A stretch of DNA of 64,000 nt, taken from positions 84,271,761 through 84,335,760 of the forward strand of contig CM069441.1 in assembly GCA_035610835.1 (NCBI GenBank). Direction: 5' to 3'. The stretch is from Ophiura sarsii (lineage: Eukaryota > Echinodermata > Ophiuroidea > Amphilepidida > Ophiuridae). Shown here piece after piece: positions 11,820 through 21,622 of the stretch. The translations under genes and the position numbers were made by a program. The notes below the pieces were generated by a model. The model had not been told where the DNA came from. It did no database searches and worked only from the letters and a program-made list of their open reading frames with translations. Every line of letters begins with the position of its first letter. Positions within the stretch are counted from its first letter, which is position 1.

Positions 11820-12182
11820 GTATGTTAGGTCCTTGATACTGGTATACCAGTATCGTTCAATACTGGAACATAAAAGTTGCCAGTATTGATTGATACTGGT
11901 ACGATTTTACTGTTCCATACTGGAACACCAAATTGCGTTCCAGTATCGAGCGATACTGGAACATTTTTTTGTTCCAGTATCAGGCGATACTGGTACATGT
12001 GATACCAGTGAGATTTGTCCCAGTATTGAACGATACTGGTACATAATTATGATCTAGTATCGCCCGATACTGAACATTTTATATGCCCCAGTATCGGCCG
12101 ATACTGGAACACTGACTTTGCACCAGTATCGAACGATACTAGGTGTTCCAGTATCGGACAGAATCTGGGACCTAAAGTACAC
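11820..12182. mobile_element. TA-flanked element whose body is an array of CCAGTATCG-N-CGATACTGG palindromes
   Basis: The termini are imperfect inverted repeats (GTGTATGTTAGGTCC on the left, GGACCTAAAGTACAC on the right), with TA at the junctions. Between them lie about ten degenerate palindromic units of 25-40 bases built on TCCAGTATCGNNCGATACTGGA, spaced by short AT-rich linkers. A miniature relative with the same ends but no array is at 45958-46068. The TA junctions suggest a Tc1/mariner-type mobiliser; this is inference. The units could be transposase or host-factor sites, or a structural array. Confidence 0.65.
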
Positions 12183-12429
12183 TTTTGCCTTTTTTCTTCT
12201 ATATAAAGCTTAAAAGGCATATGAAAACAGTCTTTCTCAAGGGTTATGATTATGAACTCCAGTAACAGTGGTTCTACTGATAAAAGCAAAGATCCATTTT
12301 AGATTTGCCCATGGAACAGACCACACGACTTCTGTTGCGGTATACCGCATTTGGATGTTTTGATATCCTTCTTTGTTCAGATCTAGATGATCTTCAGAGT
12401 TTCGCCCATTGCATGATGCAGTACTATAG

Positions 12430-12825
12430 GGCCAAAAAAAAAGAAAAAAGAAGTTGACTTGCCCTTTCCAACCGACCCGAATTTTCGGAAATCTAGGGTC
12501 GCTATTTTTTTTTTTTTTTTGTCAAAAAAAAAGAAAAAAAAGATTGAATTTTGTTGTTGTTGTTGTTGTTGAAAGAAGCACATAACAATAAAGAAAGATG
12601 AAAACGTGTTTTTGAGTAGTATCTGCTTGTTTAAAAATCAAAAATCAAAAAAAAAAAATCAAAAAAAAAAAATGTGTACAAAAAATCTTTAAAACGTGAT
12701 TTTGTGCAGTAAATTTTCAAAAATTTTCAAAATTTCAAAAAAACCCCCCAAAAAACAAAAAAAAATCCGACCGTCCGACCCTGACTTTGACCCTGAAAGG
12801 GCAAGTCATTTTTTTTTTTTTGGCC
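12430..12825. mobile_element. GGCC/GGCC-terminus Harbinger-like MITE, TAG duplication
   Basis: It starts GGCCAAAAAAAAAG and ends TTTTTTTGGCC, flanked by TAG on both sides (12427-12429, 12826-12828). Subterminal repeats are inverted: TTGACTTGCCCTTTCC with an ACCGACCC block on the left, and a GACCCTG...AAAGGGCAAGTCA block on the right. The interior has long A and T runs. Three-base T-rich duplications and GGC/GCC termini fit PIF/Harbinger non-autonomous elements. Confidence 0.75.
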
Positions 12826-12975
12826 TAGTGTCCACATGTGAAATGGAAGCACTACCTGCATAGTTTTAAAACAGTGTTTTTGATTGGTTAATTACAAAAT
12901 GTACTCATTCCAAAGACCAATTTAAATAGAACTTCTAAAATATTTCAATCCAATCTTTATTCAGTGATACAATTA

Positions 12976-13391
12976 GGCCAACAAAAAAAAGAGTTGCGTT
13001 GCCCTCAGCGACCGACCCTAAAATCGTAAAAACTAGGGTCGCCATTTTTTATAATTTTTTTTTTTTATTTTTATTTTTTTAATTTTTTTTAAGATTTAAA
13101 TTTGATTAAAAGTGTCTAAATGTTACTATTTCTTGCTGGAAATGAATAAATAAGCCTAAATAAATGTTTTTAAGACTATTGTCACACTAGGAACATAAGT
13201 TAAATTGATATATGGGCATATACCAATTTTGTCTTGACATAAACCATATATTTTTCAGCCCAAAAAGAAAAAATGAAGAAATATTTTTTGGAAAAAATTG
13301 TGAAAAAAAAAAAAATTCCGACCGACCGACCCGAATTAAAAATTTTGGCACTTGAGGGTAACACAACATTTTTTTTTTTGGGGGGGGGGCC
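12976..13391. mobile_element. Harbinger-like MITE, TTA duplication (relative of 21260-21622)
   Basis: It starts GGCCAACAAAAAAAAGAG and ends GGGGGGGGGCC, flanked by TTA (12973-12975, 13392-13394). The body shares AGAGTTGCGTTGCCCTC, the CCTAAAATCGTAAAAACTAG block, AAGTGTCTAAATGTTACT and CCAATTTTGTCTTGACATAA with 21260-21622, which lies in the opposite orientation. It ends 144 bases upstream of exon 13536-13611. Confidence 0.8.
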
Positions 13392-13535
13392 TTACTCAAA
13401 CAATGTCGCTGATAGGGGCAACAGACGATGTGCCCATCTTTCTGACCAATCAGCTGGTAGTTCTCAAGGGGTAAATTTTGAGAACATAACATAGTCACAC
13501 ATGTCTAATCTATTTTTGTGTGTGTTATCGTACAG

Positions 13536-13611
13536 TTGGAGGATACGGAAGACTACGATGAGAGAAGACAAATCCGCAATGCCATAAAAGCCCTGAGAAT
13601 CAAACTAGCAG
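13536..13611 (+). CDS. SMTN: Smoothelin-like protein, smoothelin-helix exon
   Basis: The acceptor is GTTATCGTACAG and the donor GTGAGT. The exon begins in phase 0, directly continuing the preceding exon, and encodes LEDTEDYDERRQIRNAIKAL followed by RIKLA plus one base. The pattern L-x-D-x-x-D-[YF]-x-E-R-R-x-I-R-x-A-[IL]-[KR]-x-L is the diagnostic core of the smoothelin domain, including the ERR and IR pairs. The phase-1 end joins exon 42408 without a stop. The family binds or organises actin in contractile cells (family knowledge). A paralogue such as a smoothelin-like protein cannot be excluded because the C-terminal calponin-homology domain of vertebrate smoothelins is outside the window. 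Confidence 0.82.
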
Positions 13612-13833
13612 GTGAGTGTGTATACAAATATTTATTTATTTACGTGCCAAACTTGTTTTATAGTGTCCTTACTCACGTAAAAGGAATTGAAATCCTACCG
13701 GTTTTCACATTTTAAGGTAAAAACACCCATTTTCCCCCGCGAAATCACAATTTTGTTAGTCATAACCCTAACCCGGTTCGTAACCGGGATCACAATTTTG
13801 GGAGAGAAAACACCAACTAAATCGCCGAGAATC

Positions 13834-13893
13834 GATCCGGGGACCCTCCGCATGTCGGCCCGTCGTCCCACCCACTAAGCCACGACCCTCAGC
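13834..13893 (-). repeat. tRNA-derived (SINE-like) sequence
   Basis: On the minus strand a GTGGCTTAGTGGGTGGGAC segment resembles a pol III A box, followed about 45 bases later by GGATCGATTCTC, a diverged B box. The pair fits a tRNA-derived SINE head or tRNA relic rather than an intact tRNA. Confidence 0.45.
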
Positions 13894-14019
13894 TACTCGT
13901 TCCTGCAGTATACCGCGATCACTTTATAGGCTCAGTTGATTACATCATTGAAAACCGTCCGCACATGCACTTGGAGATAGGCTTAGAGTTAGAAGTAGTA
14001 TTTTCTAGCATTTGGTTGG

Positions 14020-14051
14020 AAGGTGGGGTGGGGGGGGGGGGGGGGGGGGGG
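14020..14051 (+). repeat. Poly-G tract, 22 uninterrupted G
   Basis: A run of 22 G (14030-14051) is preceded by GGTGGGGT. It has strong G-quadruplex potential and lies in intron 2. Confidence 0.9.
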
Positions 14052-14397
14052 ATGGTTAACATATAATTATAGAAGGAAAACATATTCCAGAGGGTGTCAC
14101 ACTTGGAATAATGCATGTTCGATTCGGACATGTGATGACTCGTTGGTTGTGTAGGCTAATTTAAAGTATCACTCCCAGATTCTACAACTCTTTAACGTTG
14201 GTTAAAATGTCAATCCCTACTTATGTCATTCTAAATACATCGGAATTGGAGAATGTAACTTGAACTTTATGTTGTTGATTTGTTATGTTTGTAGCATGTA
14301 AACATGCGGTACTAACTGAATTGCTGCAGCAGCCCTGGTAGCTGGTTCAGTCTTAACAAATTGAGCGATATTCCGCCCAAGGTGTAGGGTTTGCCGG

Positions 14398-14808
14398 GGT
14401 GGGCCAGTCAGGTATGTTGTGTAATCATCCGTGTGAACGAAAATGCGGAATATGGGAGCTTTTTTTACCACAACGCAGACACGCGCGGACCAGTGTTAAG
14501 GTATCAAAATAGCCAATTTCAGAGAATAAGGGTCTTTTTCAACACTGAATTCGCGCTAAGGGTTGCTTGGGCCGATAGTCATGCGTCATCATTAAAATAG
14601 CCCCCAAAATGATTGGCCTACAAGATAAATGTACTAACAAAACTGAATCACACACTACTTCATGCGTTCATTCCGTCTAAACTCTGTCTTGAGGGCCTAT
14701 ATTCTTTTTATGATTATGATTCTTTGAGCTGTAATCCTTGTTAGGGTCACTTTTTCCTTCTTTGAGAATCCGTGTTAAGGTTAGTTTTTGAGAGTGGATT
14801 CACACCTG
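14398..14808 (+). repeat. Dispersed repeat shared with 2265-2745, copy 2
   Basis: It contains GGGCCAGTCAGGTATG, TAATCATCCGTGTGAACG, GGGTTGCTTGGGCCGATAGT and the end TTTTTGAGAGTGGATTCACAC, in the same order as the 2265 copy. It lacks the 211-bp GGC/GCC element found there and has different filler in the middle. Confidence 0.65.
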
Positions 14809-14852
14809 ATAGCAACTTCTTCTGTACATGAGTGCCCCCTGGGAGGGTTTGT

Positions 14853-14911
14853 AAGCACTTTGAGCCTTCAGGGAATGGCGCATCACGAATACTTGTTGTA
14901 TGTATGTATGG
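14853..14911 (+). repeat. SINE/LINE 3' tail with TATG repeat
   Basis: TAAGCACTTTGAGCC, a degenerate GGCGC segment and a TTGTATGTATGTATG tail resemble the 3' ends of LINE-mobilised retroposons seen also at 56838 and 63240. Confidence 0.45.
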
Positions 14912-15410
14912 GTTAATAGCGTGTTTGACTCCCCTAAGTTACATGGTGCAACCAGATCTGTGATAATTATTTTATAAATAGTATAAGCAGATAATCTGGG
15001 GGTACATAGCGAGACGCTACTTGGCAGCATGCAGTGGAGTTGAACGCCATAAAAACAGACAATTGTGGCGTACGTGGTGCTAAAATTTGAAATATGCTAT
15101 TCGATAGCTTGAAATAAGTATGTCATCACAAACTGCTGTAAAGGTCTGTCGTAATAGCTTGCCAAACACAACAACTGCGAGGCATAATTTACGCAAGATA
15201 TTGTGTTGAAATTATGTCACAAATGACATCTTAGGCCCCCCCCCCCCCCAAAAAAAAAAATTGTCTTCGAAACCCGAGCGCATAGGTATGTGAAATAAGC
15301 TTCGGCGCGGCAATGCATTTTTTTTCATCTTCCATTTTTATGTTTGTTCTCTGTAAGCTTGAATCAACAAGAAAATGATATGCATACATGGTATAACTAG
15401 CATAGTAGAA

Positions 15411-15612
15411 TTACTGTAAACCCATTTAATTTTGTGAGGCATTTATTTTCGCAAATTTCACGAGGACCTTAAATTTGCAAAATTAAATCTCCGCAAAATA
15501 AACCATGGTAACAGCTAGCTTCAAATCTGTGTCAAATTTTGGAATCGCACAAATTAAATCCTCGCGAAAATGTTGGCTTTCAGTAGTTCACAAATTTTAA
15601 GTGTTTTACAGT
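15411..15612. mobile_element. Short MITE with TTACTGTAAA/TTTTACAGT ends
   Basis: The left end TTACTGTAAACCC and right end GTGTTTTACAGTT are inverted. The body has alternating TTTCGCAAATTT, CACGAGGACCTTAAATT and CTCGCGAAAATG segments. Such 'cacgaggacttaatt' repeats are common in marine invertebrate genomes. It is non-coding. Confidence 0.5.
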
Positions 15613-15714
15613 TCATTTTATCTTTAAATCCTCAAAAACAGGTTTAGTTAGGATTGAATCGCTGAACAATTCTGAAGGCATGTTTTTTTTAAACATCAAT
15701 ACACAAGGGATGGG

Positions 15715-16850
15715 GGACTAGAATTCAAATTACATACTTCTTTAAATATACTGATAATCGTAAACTTGGCATCAAAAAGATCTACGTATGGGATGGGAAG
15801 GGATGGGGGGAGTTAGTACATGAATACACCAAGACAACATGTCCCTCTAAAATGTGAAAAATGTAACATGGCTCTGACGAAACAAATCTGCAATCAGTTG
15901 GACTTGGCACTTTGGAGATAGCCAGGGGGAGGGGAAGTAACAGAATGATTGTTGTTAATAATTCTTGGAATAACATTTAAAATAAAGTAATAAATGTTGT
16001 TGATACGTTTCCAATGGTTTTGAATTTCACAGTCTTTCGCAAATGGGATGGATTTTAAAGCCAACACGTGCCGTAAAGTTTGAAATAAGTTTCCTGATGA
16101 AAATGTGTTGTATTTTGTATAGCCATGAATTTGTAGAGATAATACTTGTGCGATGGAAACTAGAATTTTGAATAACTTCTATCAGTATACGAACAATCAT
16201 AAACATGGCATCATAAAGATCTACATATGATGAGATGGGATGGGGAGTAAATGTGTAGTGTCGCGGCAAAAGGGTGCAGTTGATGGTAACATTCATTTTG
16301 AGATATTCATGTTATTATAAGGCATGGAAGAACAAAGAAAAGAAAGACAAACTTACAGTAATTTTTCTTTGTAAAATCTTAGAGCCATATATAATTTTAA
16401 CCACAAAGGTGTCATTTAGCAGCATTCAAAAAGATCCTTTTATTGGTATAAAAATCTGAACTTTTTCTTTGAGAGACAACTGCACTATTTTGCTGCGGCT
16501 GCACAAATGATTAAAACAAGTCAACATGCCCCAATGATATTTGAAAAATGTAACTCGCTCTGACAAAACATATCGGCAATCATTTGGACTTGGCACTTAG
16601 GATATTGCAGGGGAGGGAAGGGGGACTTGGTAACCATCAAAATGATTGTTATGGATACTTCTTTTCGGTAGAAGACATGAAACATGTTATTGATATATTT
16701 TCAATGGTTTTGAATTTCACAATCTCTTACAAATGGGATGGAAGAAAGCCAACAGTTGATGCAGCTAAAATTTAAAATTATGTTACCTGATGATGAAAAT
16801 ATGTTATCGGAGGAAACCGGCTTCAAGTTGTGTATAGCCAATTGATGGTC
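15715..16850 (+). repeat. Diverged direct duplication (two units of about 430 bp), second unit interrupted by a MITE
   Basis: Unit 1 (15715-16135) and unit 2 (16155-16850) share, in order, ATGGCATCAAAAAGATCTAC, GATGGGATGGGGAG, AACATGTCCC, GTAACTCGCTCTGACAAAAC, TTGGACTTGGCACTT and GGTTTTGAATTTCACA. Unit 2 is longer because the TA-flanked MITE at 16258-16504 sits in it at a place where unit 1 is uninterrupted. Confidence 0.7.
16258..16504. mobile_element. TA-type MITE with GCRGCAAAAGGGTGCAGTTG ends, copy 1
   Basis: The ends are GTGTCGCGGCAAAAGGGTGC and GCACTATTTTGCTGCGGC. The interior shares TTTGTTCTTCCATGCC-type, CCACAAAGGTGTCATTT and TTTTATTGGTATAAA blocks with the reverse-oriented copies at 22599-22856 and 31531-31780. 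Confidence 0.7.
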
Positions 16851-17022
16851 AAAACTGTAAAGTGAAGCATTCAAACGAATTAAGATTGGTGTTGGAGGCC
16901 AGTTTTTGTGCTGCCAACTGAATTAATGCAATTTGCTAATGAATGAATAGAAAATGATTTTAGGATCAACTACCAGTTGGTTAAGGCTAATGCGATATTC
17001 AACAATTTTGGTGGTATGGAAC

Positions 17023-17068
17023 GCATTTAGATAGGCCTACCCAAGGGGGGGGGGGGGGGGGGGGGGGT
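17023..17068 (+). repeat. Poly-G tract, 23 G
   Basis: G at 17045-17067 is uninterrupted and follows GGCCTACCCAA. It is a potential G-quadruplex and replication-slippage site. Confidence 0.9.
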
Positions 17069-17935
17069 AGGAAGCTGGGGTCAGGGGTGAAATATTAAAA
17101 CATTTATATGATTTTTAAAACCAATATCAGTATACGCTGATTTGCATAGCCCCGACAGTGATTTGTTTTTCTATCCTATTGTAGGGTAGATTTCAAAAAC
17201 TCCTCCCCCCACCCCCCTCTAGATTTTCTATTATAGTGTATCCCTAATTCCTAAAATTGGCTGGGGTCCCGAGGAAGTGCCAAACTGACCAATCAAAATG
17301 CAAATTAACACATCATATATGCCGACCTTGAGAATAATGGGGAAAAAAGGTCGGGCGGTCGGTTCTAATTTACTGGGAATTGTAGTTATGATTATTTTGT
17401 AATGCGAACAGGCGAAGCGTGCCTGGAATTATAATTTGCAGTGATATGAGTACCCCAAAACATAACAACGCTATTTTTCTGACACTGATACATGTAGGTA
17501 GTAATATGAAAAGCAATACGCGAGTTCATTCTATGACACGCTTCACATTATAATGAACATCTTGTCGGCTAAGAATATTGAAATTAATAGAAAAGATGGC
17601 CATGATATTGTTTTAAGAAACATTTTGAAAAAAATCCCCCCTCCATTTAGAATTCTAATATAGTGTGTCCCTAATACCTGAAATTGGCTGGCTCACGAGG
17701 AAGTGCTAAACCAACCAATCAAAATGCAAGTTAACACAATTTATGATATCGTATGTGCCGACCTTGAGAATAAAGATGGGAAAATAGGTCGGGCGGTCGG
17801 GTCCAATTTGCTGGGAATTGCAGTTATGATTGTTTTGTAATGCGAACAGGCAAGGGTGCCTGGAATTATAATTTGCCGTGATATGAGTACCCCAAAACAT
17901 AACAACGCTATTTTGCTGACACTGATAGGTAGTAA

Positions 17936-18535
17936 GGCCAAATAAAAAAAACAAACATGTTTCTCGTCCAGGTTTTTCAAAAAAAGGAGGATGAGGGGCT
18001 TTTTATTTTTTATTTTTTATTTTTCAAAATGGCCGCCGTTTGAGATTTCTGGCAAGCAATCTATAGTGTTTTCCCTATTAAATGAAATGACAATTGAAAA
18101 AGAGACAATTGTTAGACAAACAAGAACTTAACATATTTACAGGGATGTACTTTCGCGACATCCTGCGAGAATCCAAATGGATTCTCGCAGAGGAATTTTG
18201 CGAGAATCCATGGATTCTCGCAAACGGATTCTCGCAGAATATTTTTGCGAGAATCCTTTTTACTGAATTAAAATTCCGCATCTTAAACATTTATGTTTAA
18301 ACTATTGTTAAGAACAATCATCATTTTAATTTCAACTTGAACAGTTTAGAGTCAAATACTAGTCATCTAAGGTCCTGTTTTGAACTTCGAAAAAGAAGGA
18401 AAAAAAAGTTTAAAAAAAAAAGTTTTTTTGTTTTTTTGTTTTTGTTGTGAATAAAAAATAAAAGATAAAAGGAGGCGGCCCCAAAAAAGGAAGCGGGCGG
18501 GGACGAGAAACATATAGTGTTTTTTTTATTTGGCC
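17936..18535. mobile_element. Harbinger-like MITE, TAA duplication proven by the empty site in the adjacent copy
   Basis: It starts GGCCAAATAAAAAAAACAAA and ends TTTTTTTATTTGGCC. The flanks are TAA at 17933-17935 and 18536-18538, while the unoccupied copy at about 17500 has a single TAA. The terminal inverted repeats extend to GTTTCTCGTCC / GGACGAGAAAC. A GCGAGAATCC palindrome array sits near the centre (18164-18256). There is no transposase frame. Confidence 0.85.
18164..18256. repeat. Array of TGCGAGAATCC/GGATTCTCGCA palindromes
   Basis: Three inverted pairs occur in 93 bases: 18164-18189 (arms separated by AAAT), 18199-18222 (arms almost contiguous) and 18226-18256 (arms in the outward order). 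The 11-bp arm is identical in all six occurrences. It lies in the middle of the MITE 17936-18535. Confidence 0.85.
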
Positions 18536-18699
18536 TAATATGAAAACCAACAAGTGAGATCATTCTATGACACACTTCACATTATAAAAAACATCATTTA
18601 GAAATATTGGTCATGATAAGAATATTGCAAGTAATAGAAAAGGAGGCCACAAAATTGTTTTTGAAACATTTTGAAATTTTTTGATTTTTTTTTTAATTA

Positions 18700-18830
18700 A
18701 GAAATTTGTTGAAAGTCACCAAAATGTTCACGAAAATGTTTGACCTCCCCCCCCCCAAAAAAAGAGCCTGACCGACCGACCCTACCTAGAGGTAAGTTTG
18801 ACCATAGAACAGGGTTTTTTCATGGCCTAG
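18700..18830. repeat. Partial GACCGACCGACCC element with GGCC end
   Basis: AAAAAAAGAGCCTGACCGACC, then GACCCTACCTAGAGG and the end TTTTTTCATGGCC followed by TAG resemble the right half of the GGC/GCC family. No matching left end was found. Confidence 0.45.
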
Positions 18831-18908
18831 TAGGAAAATTCATAGCAATTTTTTAGGTTTCCAAAAGTAAGGTATCATTGCCAAGCTTATTTTGCGTTTC
18901 ATCTATTA

Positions 18909-19224
18909 GGCTATATTAAAAATATCTTTTGTCTCAAAGCTCTCAGTTTTTCAAAACCTAATGCGGAATGCATTTTTTTTCCTTCATTTTTCTAAAATTG
19001 TTATTAATATAAAATATTGAAATCCTTGTAAAAGTGAACTCATGTATTTAAAATGATGTGATCAATGAAAATCTGACAAATCGGTGACATTTTGGGATTT
19101 TAAATTTTTTTTTGAAAAAAAAAAAAAATTAAATATATATATTTTTTTATAACTTTTTTCTTCTAACGGGCATCAATTAACTAACGCGCGCGGGAGCTTT
19201 GAGACAATTAATTTTAATATAGCC
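18909..19224. mobile_element. GGCTATATT/AATATAGCC Harbinger-like MITE, TTA duplication, copy 1
   Basis: It starts GGCTATATTAAAAATATC with TTTTGTCTCAAAGCTC and ends GAGCTTTGAGACAATTAA with TTTTAATATAGCC, flanked by TTA (18906-18908, 19225-19227). Internal blocks AACCTAATGCGGAATGC and TTGAAATCCTTGTAAAAGTG recur in reverse in the copies at 24078 and 26341. Confidence 0.85.
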
Positions 19225-19383
19225 TTAGATGACAATTTATATGTTTATGATTATATAAAAACATTTAAAAGAGCAAGTTTGATATGATGAAAAAACCACA
19301 CCCTGCTCTGTTGGCAGTGGCAGGTTGGTTGGTCAGGCATTCATTTATCAACAAATACTGTTCATGATTTTTCTACATATCCT

Positions 19384-20087
19384 TTAACCCTTTGAACCCT
19401 GACCGCGCCAGGCAATGTGTACCGCTGACCCTGGCCATTCCGGGGGTAACGCACAAAATATTGATTTTTGCAGGAAATGGATAAAACAATACTAAACTTG
19501 TTCTGAATCATCTGTAATATTATACAATCATATAAAAACAATAACAGTTTACTTGGATTGTGCTTTCAGGACAAAAATAAATAAAAATGGCGATATTTTG
19601 GACCCCAAAACCCACCCGTACACCGATACTGATACTGATACTGATACTGATACTGATACATTACCACAAATACATGAAAAGCTTATGACTTCCATCAATT
19701 CCCATTCAATGCCCGGGTCTCAAAATCATCTGAAATGCCAGAACTATCATCTAAACAAATCCTAAGCAGTATCACTATCGTCCATCATGTCCAAAACACG
19801 CCACATTTCAATATAATTTTGATGCGAAAAAACAGCAAGCAAAATGCGCTGATAGAATCACTCGTCAATTGAAAACAACAAGCCTCTGAACTTTGACCCG
19901 GCAATTTTTAGATGCGCTGTAGTCTTATCTATGTGTTCAAACCACTTTGGACATCCTACACTGAGCCTATAGTCCGTCTCATATGGTTGATTGCATACAT
20001 ACCTGTAAGCCGTTACACCGTCTCACCGGGTATACGGTACACATATGCGTAAGCCGGTCTAGCGGCTCGTCGGGTTCAAAGGGTTAA
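19384..20087. mobile_element. piggyBac-like MITE, TTAA duplication, CCCTTTGAACCC ends
   Basis: TTAA at 19384-19387 and 20084-20087 flanks inverted termini CCCTTTGAACCCTGACC / GGGTTCAAAGGG. The 704-bp interior has no transposase frame but contains a (GATACT)n microsatellite at about 19624-19661. TTAA duplication with short CCC-starting TIRs is the piggyBac signature. Confidence 0.78.
19624..19661 (+). repeat. (GATACT)n microsatellite
   Basis: About six units of CTGATA/GATACT run in tandem inside the TTAA element. It gives the short Thr-Asp repeat frame read across it. Confidence 0.9.
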
Positions 20088-20224
20088 GCAACAAATGTTT
20101 TTTAATGTTTGTATAATTTCTTTAAAAGAATTAAATTGAAATGTTTGAAAATTAACAAAAAAGCAAATTGACAAAAATATGTATGAGTGTGGCCAGTAGA
20201 TTTTGTTTTGTATTCTACATCACC

Positions 20225-20545
20225 TAAATTATCAATGTTCCAATTCGGGAAAGATCAAACTTAATAATATTTGCCACAACTTTATCCTTGTTTAAGGGAT
20301 AGTCTCAAATGTGTTGAATATAGGTCAGGCTGTTTACATGTTTACTTCTGAAATTGGAATTTTTGAAATTTTTGGAAAATTGGAATTTTCCCCCGTCCTG
20401 ACGTAAATGATCAATATTCCAATTCAGGAAAGATCAAAATTAATATTTACCGTGATCGACTTCATCCTTGTTTTAAGGAATCCGGTTTTAAATGTGTTGA
20501 ATATATAGGTCAGACCGCTCACTTGTTTACTTCTGAAATTGGAAT
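20225..20545 (+). repeat. Direct duplication, about 180-bp period
   Basis: ATTCGGGAAAGATCAAA, then TTTATCCTTGTTTAAGG and AATGTGTTGAATATAGGTCAG with CTTCTGAAATTGGAAT occurs at about 20225-20360 and again at 20407-20545 with scattered differences. The following stretch, 20546-21259, shows only a C/A-rich tract at 20845-20930. Confidence 0.7.
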
Positions 20546-21259
20546 GCTGTTTAGGAGAGAGGACAAGAAAAATAAAAAGGACAGGCGTTTTTATAATCAA
20601 CGACGCTGTAATCTTCAAATACCGGAGCAAGTCATAATTCATATTGCTCGCACACACACAACGATATTGGATACTTCATGTCTAAGCATGAAGGAGAGGA
20701 AAAGCTAGACAGCGTGCTTAAAAAAGAAAAACGGAACACCTATGAATTATATGTGGCCCTGTCCATTGTTGCCTTGTATTTAACTGAACTTTTACAAAAC
20801 ATGGGTTGAAATAAGTTAAACATTAAAACAAAAACAGGAAAAAACAGACCCCCCCAAAAAAAAACCCACCACAAAAAAACCAAACAAGCAAATAAACCAA
20901 GCGCCACCCCCCCCCTCCCCGAAACCCCCAAAATAATCAGTAGTGAAGGGATTATGTCTGTAAAAGCTCCATAGAGTTTTAATCATGATTTCCTAGCACA
21001 CTTGTAAACCCTTAAACCCAAATTAATCTTGACATTGTATTATTTGTATGCTTTTTTGAGCCGCGGGTAGACTCGTTAACTTTTAAACTTGTGTGACTTT
21101 ACATTGTGTTTCAAAATCTAATGAAAGAAGCGTTGAATTGTTTTGACATTAATGACTCCATTCAATCTTGGTCAAGTTGAATTACTTTCGCTAAATGAGC
21201 TGACGTATTCCAAGTAGTATATACAACAGAATTTTTGCAAACCATCAAACCATCGCTAA

Positions 21260-21622
21260 GGCAACAAAAAAAAGAGTTGTGTTGCCCTCTAGTGCTAAAA
21301 ATTTAAAATCGGGTTGGTTGGTCGGATTTAAAAAAAAAAAATTCTTGGCTGAAAAATAAATGGTTTATGTTGAGACAAAATTGGTATAGGCCCTAAGTCA
21401 ATTTAACTCATTTTTCTAGTGTGATAATAGTCTAAAAACATTTATTTATGCTTACTTATTAATTTTAAACAAGAAATAGTAACATTTAGACACTTAAAGA
21501 TCAAAATCTAAAAAGAAAAGAAATGAAAAAGAATTTGAAGAATGAAAAGAAAAATATGCGACCCTAGTTTTTACGATTTTAGGGTAGGTCACTGAGGGCA
21601 ACACAACCTTTTCTTTTTTGCC
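21260..21622. mobile_element. Harbinger-like MITE, TAA duplication (reverse relative of 12976)
   Basis: It starts GGCAACAAAAAAAAGAG and ends CTTTTTTGCC, flanked by TAA (21257-21259, 21623-21625). Both ends contain GAGTTGTGTTGCCCTC-type subterminal repeats. The body is the reverse complement of the 12976 element at family level. Confidence 0.8.

Larger units (their letters stand above)
11132..13535 (+). other. Intron 1 of the smoothelin-like gene, repeat-filled
   Basis: The 2.4-kb phase-0 intron (GTGAGT...TACAG) holds, in order, the foldback at 11169-11694, the palindrome-array element at 11820-12182, and two GGC/GCC MITEs at 12430-12825 and 12976-13391. The last ends only 144 bases before the acceptor. 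Confidence 0.75.
17200..18660 (+). repeat. Tandem duplication, second copy split by a 600-bp MITE
   Basis: Copy 1 (about 17200-17640) and copy 2 (about 17640-17935 plus 18536-18660) share TAGTGTATCCCTAATTCC, GTGCCGACCTTGAGAATAA, GGTCGGGCGGTCGG, GTAATGCGAACAGGC, CCCCAAAACATAACAACGCT and CATTCTATGACAC. In copy 1 GGTAGTAATATGAAAA is continuous; in copy 2 the same site carries the insert 17936-18535 with TAA duplicated. Confidence 0.85.

Noticed and set aside
11820..12182. Possible CRISPR-like array
   Set aside because: The genome is eukaryotic, the units are degenerate palindromes rather than identical repeats, and spacers are short AT-rich linkers without constant length.
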